From Citrobacter freundii (lineage in GTDB: Bacteria > Bacteroidota > Bacteroidia > Chitinophagales > Chitinophagaceae): DNA of 64,000 nt. Below the pieces are notes generated by a model. The model searched no databases. It saw nothing but the letters and a program-made list of their open reading frames with translations, and was not told the DNA's origin. Location: contig QFQQ01000007.1 of the NCBI GenBank assembly GCA_003243445.1, forward strand, positions 62,001 to 126,000, in the 5' to 3' direction. A program made the position numbers and the translations under genes. Shown here piece by piece: positions 50,685-58,242 of the stretch (its first letter is position 1; the number at the start of each line of letters is the position of its first letter).

Positions 50685-53294
50685 ATGAAAAGACTCAATA
50701 CAATACTCTTTCTGCTTTCAATAACAATACCTGGCGCAGGCTGGCTTTATGCGCAGCAATTACCTTTCCGCGATCCGGCACAAACCGCGGTTGCAAGAGC
50801 GCGGGACCTTGTTTCAAGATTGACCCTTGAAGAAAAGGTCCTGCTTATGCAGGATCAGTCACCGGCGATTCCCCGGCTGGGCATACGCAAGTTCAACTGG
50901 TGGAGTGAAGCATTGCACGGTCTTGCCAACAATAAAGACGTGACTGTATTTCCAGAGCCGATCGGCATGGCCGCTTCTTTCAATGATTCTCTTGTTCAGG
51001 TGATCTTCGATGCGGTATCGGATGAGGTCCGCGCGAAATATCATGATATGCTGCGCAACGGCGGCCAGAATAAACGTTTTTTGAGTCTTTCAGTCTGGAC
51101 GCCGAATGTGAATATCTTCCGTGATCCGCGCTGGGGGCGTGGCCAGGAGACCTATGGTGAAGACCCGTACCTGACTTCGCGGATGGGTGTAGCGGTGGTG
51201 AAAGGTTTACAGGGTCCGCCGGATGCCAAATACCGGAAATTGCTCGCCTGTGCCAAACACTATGCGGTGCATTCCGGACCCGAGTGGAGCCGTCACCAAT
51301 TGAACCTTAATTCCGTGAAGCCACGTGATCTCTGGGAAACCTACCTTCCTGCTTTCGGGGCTTTGGTGCAGGAAGCAGACGTGCGTGAGGTGATGTGTGC
51401 TTATCAGCGCCTTGATGATGAACCCTGCTGCGGTAATAACCGGCTGCTTCAGGACATTCTGCGCGGGCAATGGGGCTTCAAGCATATCGTTGTATCGGAT
51501 TGTGGCGCCATTACCGATTTCTATACCAGTCACAAAGTGTCTTCAACTCCTTCACACGCTGCTGCCAAAGGCGTGCTGGCAGGAACAGATGTTGAATGCG
51601 TCTGGGAAGGCTATGCGTATGCCAACCTGCCCGATGCCGTCAGTAAAGGACTGATCGACGAGCAAAAGATCAATGAAAGCCTTATACGCGTATTGACCGG
51701 CCGGTTTGAATTAGGGGAGATGGACCCGGATTCACTTGTGCCCTGGGCCGCCACACCGGTTTCCATCATCAATAACAAAAAACATCAGCAACTGGCGCTT
51801 GAGATGGCCCGGCAATCGATGACTTTGCTGCAGAATGATCAGGACATTCTTCCATTGAGCAGGTCAACAAAGAAAATTGCCGTTATCGGCCCAAATGCAG
51901 ATAATGAGCCGATGCTATGGGGGAACTACAACGGCACGCCGGTAAGTACCGTTACGATCCTCGAAGGCATTCAATCGAAATTGAAACCCGGCAACATTTT
52001 TTATAATAAAGCTACCGACCTTGTAGAGGACAAGGTCACGGAAACCTATTTCCCCAGACTCTCGAAAGAAGGAAAAAAAGGTTTCAAAGCAACTTACTGG
52101 AACAATAGTGACAGAAGCGGAAATCCTGTCATCAGTGTGCAGGTGACTGACCCGGTTAAGCTGACCACTGCGGGGCAGCATGAATTTGCATCCGGTGTGA
52201 AGCTCGAAGGTTTTTCTGCATTATATGAGGCAGAGTTTGTGGCTCCGGAGACGGAAGAACTTGTATTCAAAGGTGGGGCAACCGGTGCGCTTGAATTGCT
52301 GGTCAATGGTCAGACAATTGTGAAATACAATAACTGGAGAACATTACCTGCCAGGTTTCCCTACAAGGTAGAGCGCGGAAAGAAGTATGCAATTGAGATC
52401 CGCTTTGCTCAGCTCAATAACTGGCAGGCGAACCTGGAGATAGATTTTGGTAAAGAAAACCCGATCGATTACACCGGACTGATCGATCAGCTCAAGGGGA
52501 TCGATATGGTCATATTTGCCGGAGGGTTGTCGACACTTCTGGAAGGTGAGGAAATGCCAGTTTCTTATCCCGGTTTCAAGGGTGGTGACAGAACAGATAT
52601 TGAATTACCCGCCGTGCAGCGTAATTGTCTGAAGGCATTAAAGGCTGCGGGAAAGAAAGTGATCTTCGTGAATTGTTCGGGCTCCGCCATCGCACTCGCA
52701 CCGGAAACTCAATCCTGCGATGCGATCCTGCAGGCATGGTATGGTGGCGAGGCAGGGGGGCAGGCCATTGCGGATGTATTGTTTGGCGACTATAATCCTT
52801 CAGGTAAACTACCCGTTACCTTTTACAAGGATTCGAAGCAGTTGCCGGAAGATTTTGAAGATTATTCGTTGAAAGGAAAGACTTACCGCTTTATGAATGA
52901 TCCGTTATTCCCATTTGGTTATGGATTAAGCTATACAAAGTTTTCCGTGGGTGAAGGACGCCTTTCTTCTTCAACACTACGGCCTGACGATAAAATTGTA
53001 TTGACAGTTCCTGTCAGCAATACCGGTAAACGTACCGGCACCGAAGTGCTGCAGGTATATGTTCGTAAAACAAATGATCCTGACGGGCCACTGAAAACAT
53101 TGAGGGCTTTTACAAAAGTAACGTTGCCTTCAGGAAGATCAGCCAACGCTGCATTGTCGTTGCCATACACCGCGTTTGAGTTTTATGATACGGTCCAGCA
53201 AAAGATGAGGGTTGTTGCAGGGCAGTATGAGATCTGGTATGGAACGAGCTCTGCGGAGAAGGATTTGCGGAAGATGAATGTTTTGGTTGAATAG
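50685..53294 (+). CDS. Exported GH3 glycosidase with PA14 insertion (beta-xylosidase or beta-glucosidase)
   Basis: 869 residues from the ATG at 50685 with signal peptide ending YAQ. GH3 N-domain about 30-400 with RDPRWGRGQETYGEDPYL, KHYAVHSGPE and catalytic nucleophile Asp272 (VSDCGA). The C-terminal GH3 domain is interrupted by a PA14-like domain (about 466-588), then continues (WYGGEAGGQAIADVLFGDYNP) and ends in a fibronectin-III-like domain. The PA14 part lacks the usual Asp-Asp-Gly pair (GATGALELLVNG). In an arabinoxylan locus, beta-xylosidase is most likely. 97 bases after xylA on the same strand. Confidence 0.92.
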   Translation: MKRLNTILFLLSITIPGAGWLYAQQLPFRDPAQTAVARARDLVSRLTLEEKVLLMQDQSPAIPRLGIRKFNWWSEALHGLANNKDVTVFPEPIGMAASFNDSLVQVIFDAVSDEVRAKYHDMLRNGGQNKRFLSLSVWTPNVNIFRDPRWGRGQETYGEDPYLTSRMGVAVVKGLQGPPDAKYRKLLACAKHYAVHSGPEWSRHQLNLNSVKPRDLWETYLPAFGALVQEADVREVMCAYQRLDDEPCCGNNRLLQDILRGQWGFKHIVVSDCGAITDFYTSHKVSSTPSHAAAKGVLAGTDVECVWEGYAYANLPDAVSKGLIDEQKINESLIRVLTGRFELGEMDPDSLVPWAATPVSIINNKKHQQLALEMARQSMTLLQNDQDILPLSRSTKKIAVIGPNADNEPMLWGNYNGTPVSTVTILEGIQSKLKPGNIFYNKATDLVEDKVTETYFPRLSKEGKKGFKATYWNNSDRSGNPVISVQVTDPVKLTTAGQHEFASGVKLEGFSALYEAEFVAPETEELVFKGGATGALELLVNGQTIVKYNNWRTLPARFPYKVERGKKYAIEIRFAQLNNWQANLEIDFGKENPIDYTGLIDQLKGIDMVIFAGGLSTLLEGEEMPVSYPGFKGGDRTDIELPAVQRNCLKALKAAGKKVIFVNCSGSAIALAPETQSCDAILQAWYGGEAGGQAIADVLFGDYNPSGKLPVTFYKDSKQLPEDFEDYSLKGKTYRFMNDPLFPFGYGLSYTKFSVGEGRLSSSTLRPDDKIVLTVPVSNTGKRTGTEVLQVYVRKTNDPDGPLKTLRAFTKVTLPSGRSANAALSLPYTAFEFYDTVQQKMRVVAGQYEIWYGTSSAEKDLRKMNVLVE

Positions 53295-53404
53295 GCTGAG
53301 ATGACGGCTGGGATAGCTTATTGTTGTTTGGTGAGACTTAAAATGTTTAGCGTGTGTCTTTGAGATGCAGGTTTATAAGCTATGATCGTGTATTCCTCAC
53401 CCAG
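53295..53404. other. Gap after GH3, no gene seen
   Basis: Sequence between the GH3 stop and the MITE-like element at 53405 shows no terminator and no coding frame. Confidence 0.4.
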
Positions 53405-53667
53405 AATTTTAATTCAATGTCGTTTAGTTAGTAAAACCTGCCTGAATTGACTGGCGTAGGGCCCCCTCTAAATCTCCCCCCAAGGGGGAGACTTAGAACA
53501 GTCATTATAAAAGAGAAGCCAAATTGTATTGAAATATAAGTATCCAATGCGATTTGACTTCTCTTTTTCTGGGGGGGAAGTCTCCCCCTTGGGGGGAGAT
53601 TTAGAGGGGGCCTAACGCCAGCCGAGCGAGTAGCTTCACCTTAACTAAACGACATTGAATTAAAATT
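53405..53667. repeat. 263-bp MITE-like element with perfect 26-bp inverted ends
   Basis: Ends 53405-53430 and 53642-53667 are perfect 26-bp inverted repeats containing AATTCAATGTCGTTTAGTTA. Inside, a second pair of 42-base arms (53453-53494 and 53578-53619) begins GGCGTAGG and carries CCCCCTCTAAATCTCCCCCC, with two mismatches. Each inner arm is itself partly self-complementary (TCTCCCCC / GGGGGAGA). No coding frame lies within. Non-autonomous mobile element is the best reading. Confidence 0.85.
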
Positions 53668-53774
53668 GTGGGCTAACGATCATCATGAATTGAAAAATTT
53701 ATTCGAAGAATATTGAGATGAAAATAATGATCAATCATTTTAAGGTGCAACCAGCCCACAATTTTAATTGTGGG
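53657..53774. repeat. Secondary inverted repeat next to the MITE-like element
   Basis: AATTAAAATTGTGGGCT (about 53657-53673) is inverted as AGCCCACAATTTTAATT (about 53752-53768). The latter is itself within a palindrome CCCACAATTTTAATTGTGGG. It may be a second, overlapping insertion scar. Confidence 0.6.
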
Positions 53775-53933
53775 AGAAGGATGCGCGATCCAACGACCGT
53801 TGAAAGCATCTCCATCCTGATAAGCACTCATCCCCATTTCACCATACAGCAATACCGCGGAAACGATACACAACCCATGACGGTTACCATGCCTGACATC
53901 CCTGAAGATGCTGAACAACTAAACAGCACCCAT

Positions 53934-54986
53934 TCAAACCACGGCCTTTTCCGCAGCTAATCCCTTCTTCAAAGATGACTGACGTATGATCAGCGAGGAC
54001 TTTACGATGATGGTATTCGTCTGGCTTAGTGTGCCTGCGCCTTTCAGGTGATTGATCAGGTTGCGCGCAGCTATTTCACCGACATCCTTACCCGGATAGT
54101 TGATGGTCGTAAGGGAGGGGAGGATGAGTTCTCCGATCGCATCGTTGTTAAATCCAACCATTGCAATATCACCCGGAACAGAAACGCCGTGCTCAATCAA
54201 TGTACGCATGCACACTGCGGCAACAAAATCGTTCGTGATAAATACTCCGTCGGGCCGTGGATTCATGGCCAGGATTTTCTCGGCTGCTGCTATGCCCGCA
54301 TCCTTGCCGAGATTTTCAACGATCAGCAGTTTATTATCAAAGGGCAGCTCGTTTTCCATCAGTGCCAGTTTGTATCCTCGTAATCTTTCTGAATAAACAT
54401 TACGCTTCAGGCTTGATGTAACATGAGCGATCCGTTTGCAGCCCTGATCGATCAGGTGCTGTGTTGCTTCGAAACCGCATTTCATGTTGTCGATCACAAC
54501 GACGGTCTTATCTCCATCCTGTTCAACACGGTCAACGAATATGACCGGGACGCCCTTATCGAAGAACGGCTGATAGTGATCGAGGTTCTCGGTGTCTCCG
54601 GCAAGTGAGACGATCAGACCATCGACGCGCTTGTGCAGGAGGTTCTTTGCATTCGCCACTTCTTTTTTGAAGCTTTCAGACGAGTGGGCGATCAGGAGGT
54701 CATAGCCTTCCGCGGCGGTTATCTTTTCAATACCCGCGAGCACTGAGGTAATAAAATTACTGTTGAGCTCATGCAATATGATGCCGATCGTTTTTGTCTG
54801 CTGACGCCGCAGGCTGCTGGCAAAGTGATTGGTCCGGTAGCCCATTTCCCCGGCGAGATCGAGGATCTTTTTCTTCGTATTCTTGTTCACAGAAGGATGG
54901 TCCTGGAGAGCGCGGCTGACGGTGGCTGGTGAAATATCCAGTCGTCTTGCTATGTCATAGATGGTGATCTCCTTTCCTTTCTTCAT
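53934..54986 (-). CDS. LacI-family transcriptional regulator
   Basis: 350 residues. The HTH and hinge are at about 5-60 (ITIYDIARRLDISPATVSRA, NKNTKKKILDLAGEMGYR). The periplasmic-binding-protein-like effector domain follows (TIGIILHELNSNFITSVLAG, GLIVSLAGDTENL, PDGVFITNDFVAAVCMRTL, VGFNNDAIGELILPSLTTI). It likely senses a pentose or oligosaccharide and represses the surrounding arabinoxylan genes. It is at the downstream end of the minus-strand glycosidase cluster, 417 bases from the next gene, so separately transcribed. No operator could be singled out. Confidence 0.93.
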   Translation of the reverse strand: MKKGKEITIYDIARRLDISPATVSRALQDHPSVNKNTKKKILDLAGEMGYRTNHFASSLRRQQTKTIGIILHELNSNFITSVLAGIEKITAAEGYDLLIAHSSESFKKEVANAKNLLHKRVDGLIVSLAGDTENLDHYQPFFDKGVPVIFVDRVEQDGDKTVVVIDNMKCGFEATQHLIDQGCKRIAHVTSSLKRNVYSERLRGYKLALMENELPFDNKLLIVENLGKDAGIAAAEKILAMNPRPDGVFITNDFVAAVCMRTLIEHGVSVPGDIAMVGFNNDAIGELILPSLTTINYPGKDVGEIAARNLINHLKGAGTLSQTNTIIVKSSLIIRQSSLKKGLAAEKAVV

Positions 54987-55059
54987 ACGAACTGTTTCAT
55001 TATGAGAAGTAAAGATAGAAAAGATTTACAAACTGATTGACCAACCTGCTGGCTGGCTG

Positions 55060-55350
55060 GCCGGCGTAGTCTCCCGCTGATCACGCAGATCTGATAGTCT
55101 TCGCTATGGAAACTGTCCCGGTTTTTGAAATGTCATTGCCCGAACCCGCAGATCGCGCAGATGAATCTCCGGTTTAGCAAGCCCATTCCATCTAACAGCA
55201 AACCTGAAGAGAAAATATCAAGTCGTTTTGAGTCCTTATCGTCCTTCCCGGCTTACCGGTTTATTTTTACCGGTAAGCCGGGAAGGACGATAAGGAAGTC
55301 CTATGTTAGCAACCTTGTTCTACATAGAGACCAATGTTTTATAATCTGCG
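55060..55350. repeat. CGCAGAT units surrounding a hairpin insertion
   Basis: GGCGTAGTCTCCCGCTGATC then ACGCAGAT starts at 55063. ACCCGCAGATCGCGCAGATG lies at about 55144. An inverted unit ATAATCTGCGGGGATCAGGC ends near 55362. Between them sits the perfect hairpin at 55234-55295. The region 54987-55403 has no gene. Confidence 0.65.
55234..55295. repeat. Perfect 27-bp inverted repeat hairpin
   Basis: Arms 55234-55260 and 55269-55295 are fully complementary over 27 bases (CCTTATCGTCCTTCCCGGCT...), with an 8-base loop TTATTTTT. It is followed by AAGTCCTATG, with no T run, so not a simple terminator for the plus strand. Confidence 0.88.
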
Positions 55351-55403
55351 GGGATCAGGCCATGCTAAAAGAAGAAGATATACGGGAGTATTAGCGACGC
55401 AAC

Positions 55404-56525
55404 CTACCGGATCATCACCTTCTTACCGGTTCGCATTGCCTCATAGATCGCCTGAAGATACTGCACATCGCGTCGCCCCATTTCACCCGGGACGATGCTG
55501 CGGGTTTTATTTTTGACCGATAAGGCAAACGCATCCATTTGTTTCGCCTGTTGATTGACCGGGGTGAATTCCATCGCACCGGCAGGTGTGACACCTTTCT
55601 GCCCTCCATAGTTGAACGCCGGTTTCAATTCAAAATCTCCCTTTTCCGCTACAGCGGTAAGAACATTATAAAAATCATCATAGCTTGACTTCCCTTCACC
55701 GGTCAGGCCACCGGGAAAGTCAAATTTCCAGCTGAGGGATTGCTCCACCTCTGCAAACCTCACCGGATCAGTCTTCGGCCCCTCCACAGCGGTAACGGAC
55801 AGGGGTTTCATCCCAGAAGTATAACACATTCCCTGCACGACATAGATACCAACATCCATTAACGGGCCACCGCCTGCATATTTTTTCGACAGCCGCCATT
55901 GACCCGCGGTGGCTTTGAATCCAAAAGCGCCGTTCACCTGTTTCAATTTGCCATAAACATTGCCTGTACCCAGCCGCGCCATCTCCTTGTTGAATGGATC
56001 GAAGTGCAAGCGGTATCCGACAGATAGCTGCCGGTTGGCCTTCTTCGCCGCAGCGATCATTTTATCGCAATCTTCCACTGTAATAGCCATCGGTTTTTCG
56101 CAGATCACGTGCTTGCCTGCAGCGAACGCGCGGATGGTATATTCAGCATGCATGTTGTTGGGAAGCACTACATAGACAATATCAATATCTGGATTCTTCG
56201 CTATGTCCTCATAGTTACCGTAATGATAAATGTTCTTATCGGGGATATTGTATTTCTCCTTCCACACCGGGATCTTGGCCGGCGTGCCCGTTACGATACC
56301 GGCGAGATAACAATGCCCGGTTTCCTGTAAAGCCGGGGCAAGCTGGCCGGTTGCATAACCGCCAAGGCCAACGAGGGCAATGCCAAGGCGGCCATCTTTC
56401 GGGCGTGAACGCTGTTCATTCAATGCATCGGAAGCACCAAATGCACTCAGCAAATGCATGCCCGCACCAGTCATGCCGAGTTGATAAATGAACTGCCGGC
56501 GCGAAGATGTGTTGTTCTTTTTCAT
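55404..56525 (-). CDS. Tat-exported Gfo/Idh/MocA-family oxidoreductase (glucose-fructose-oxidoreductase-like)
   Basis: 373 residues with a Tat signal: SSRRQFIYQLG at about 7-17 and then a hydrophobic stretch. The Rossmann motif LVGLGGYATGQL is at about 51-62 and CEKPMA with catalytic Lys144. The substrate domain has GYRLHFDPFN, WRLSKKYAGGGPL and DVGIYVVQG. It is a clear paralogue of the cytosolic protein at 13940. Tat export lets it travel folded with its NADP bound, as Zymomonas glucose-fructose oxidoreductase does. In an arabinoxylan locus it would plausibly oxidise a pentose to its lactone or swap electrons between two sugars. The substrate is unproven. Confidence 0.87.
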   Translation of the reverse strand: MKKNNTSSRRQFIYQLGMTGAGMHLLSAFGASDALNEQRSRPKDGRLGIALVGLGGYATGQLAPALQETGHCYLAGIVTGTPAKIPVWKEKYNIPDKNIYHYGNYEDIAKNPDIDIVYVVLPNNMHAEYTIRAFAAGKHVICEKPMAITVEDCDKMIAAAKKANRQLSVGYRLHFDPFNKEMARLGTGNVYGKLKQVNGAFGFKATAGQWRLSKKYAGGGPLMDVGIYVVQGMCYTSGMKPLSVTAVEGPKTDPVRFAEVEQSLSWKFDFPGGLTGEGKSSYDDFYNVLTAVAEKGDFELKPAFNYGGQKGVTPAGAMEFTPVNQQAKQMDAFALSVKNKTRSIVPGEMGRRDVQYLQAIYEAMRTGKKVMIR

Positions 56526-56688
56526 AGACGAAGGTTAAGGTTAATGATTATGATGCAATGCGATTGAGTAAATGCGTTTCCTGGTATACCGGTGAGCGAT
56601 AACTATCCAATGGTCATGCTAACCCATGTACTCATTTGTTTCTTGCAACCATAACTTCGCTGGTCAGATGAGGCCGCCACATGCGACG

Positions 56689-58242
56689 TTATGGCGCCAA
56701 TGCAATGACCACCACACTTGCAGGAGGTAACTTTATGGTGAGTTTATTTCCCGCCAGTTTTGCGTCGTTATAGTCTGCAGGCTTGATCTTCTCCGGATCA
56801 TTGAAGCTATTGTAATCCTGCAGTTTTGCTGATCGCAGGATCCTTCCGGAAATAGTTCTGTAGGATGCACCGTTGATACTGACCGATATCGTTTGTTCTT
56901 TATTTGGGTCGATGTTGACGAGTGAAATATGTGTTACTCCATCATTGTTCCGCGATGCCGAAGCGTTGACCGCTTTCAGTTTTTCTTTGCCGAACGTATA
57001 ATCGGCACTGTTCACTTTGAGCGGCAGCATCAGCGCATCATGATGCACATTGAACATTTCCATTACGTGATAGGTTGGAGTGAGAATCATTTTATCGCCT
57101 TCAGTCAGTATCACTGCTTGCAATACGTTCACGATCTGTGCAAGATTGGCCATTTTTACGCGGTCAGCATGATTATTGAAAATGTTCAGGTTGCTCCCGG
57201 CGATCATGGCATCACGCATGGTATTCTGCTGAAAAAGGAAAGCAGGATTGGTGCCGGGCTCCACATCATACCAGCCGCCCCATTCATCCACTGCCAGCGC
57301 TTTCTTTTTTTCAGGATCATACTTGTCCATGATCGCGCTGTGTTTCGTAACGAGCTCTTCCATCAGCAATGCGCGTTGCATGGTGGTGAAGTATTGTTGT
57401 TCCGTAAAGGCTGTTGCGGAGCCTTTCTTATTCCAGTCGATCACACTATAGTGATGCAATCCGAGCGCATCGAACATAGATGCCGGCAGTTCTTTCATTA
57501 ACACTTCCGTCCAGTGATAATCGTCATCACTGGCGCCGCTTGCGATTCGGTAAAGTTTATCGCTGTTATTCCAATCGGTCATGAATGTTGCATACTGCCG
57601 GTAGATGTTCGCGTAATGTTCCGCTGTCATATTCCCTCCGCAACCCCAGGCCTCATTCCCAAGACCCCAGAACCGTACTTTCCATGGTGCATTGCGGCCG
57701 CTGGCGGAACGAAGATCCGTCATTGGTCCCGAGCCATTGGGATGGGTGGTATACTTTACCCAATCGCTGAGTTCACCGGGTGTTCCGCTGCCGACGTTGC
57801 CGCTGAGATAGGGTTCGGCGTTCAGCTTTTCACAGAGGTCAAGGAATTCGTTTGTACCAAAACTGTTATCTTCTTTGGTATTACCCCACCATACATTGAG
57901 CATACTGGGCCGCTTGTCTTTAGGTCCGATACCATCTTTCCAGTGATAAGTATCTGCAAAACATCCTCCCGGCCATCTAAGTACCGGTACTTTCATTTTC
58001 TTCAGCGCAGCGAGTACATCCAGCCGTATACCATGCTCATTGGGAATGCTGGTATTGCTGTCACCGATGTACAGGCCGCCGTAAACACATCTCCCGAGAT
58101 GTTCTGAAAAATGTCCATAGATATTCCGGCTGATCGTATCCTTTGCTGCAGTTACGTCGATGGAGATGGTGTTGTCTTGTTTGTCTGCACAACTGGTGAG
58201 GACAAAGATTGCGGCTATTGGCAGTAGCAGATATTTCTTCAT
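56689..58242 (-). CDS. GH51 alpha-L-arabinofuranosidase lipoprotein
   Basis: 517 residues with lipoprotein signal FVLTSCADK (Cys at 18). The GH51 TIM barrel shows RWPGGCFADTYHWKDGIGP, the acid/base Glu197 (GLGNEAWG) and the nucleophile Glu320 (AVDEWGGW), both present. A C-terminal beta-sandwich follows. It releases L-arabinose from arabinoxylan or arabino-oligosaccharides, on the outer membrane or in the periplasm. Its ATG overlaps the stop of the upstream GH3 gene (TAATG), so the two are translationally coupled. The Gfo/Idh/MocA gene follows 163 bases on. Confidence 0.94.
   Translation of the reverse strand: MKKYLLLPIAAIFVLTSCADKQDNTISIDVTAAKDTISRNIYGHFSEHLGRCVYGGLYIGDSNTSIPNEHGIRLDVLAALKKMKVPVLRWPGGCFADTYHWKDGIGPKDKRPSMLNVWWGNTKEDNSFGTNEFLDLCEKLNAEPYLSGNVGSGTPGELSDWVKYTTHPNGSGPMTDLRSASGRNAPWKVRFWGLGNEAWGCGGNMTAEHYANIYRQYATFMTDWNNSDKLYRIASGASDDDYHWTEVLMKELPASMFDALGLHHYSVIDWNKKGSATAFTEQQYFTTMQRALLMEELVTKHSAIMDKYDPEKKKALAVDEWGGWYDVEPGTNPAFLFQQNTMRDAMIAGSNLNIFNNHADRVKMANLAQIVNVLQAVILTEGDKMILTPTYHVMEMFNVHHDALMLPLKVNSADYTFGKEKLKAVNASASRNNDGVTHISLVNIDPNKEQTISVSINGASYRTISGRILRSAKLQDYNSFNDPEKIKPADYNDAKLAGNKLTIKLPPASVVVIALAP

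Noticed and set aside
53405..53667. Insertion sequence
   Set aside because: Terminal inverted repeats are present but there is no transposase frame inside, so it is listed as MITE-like only.
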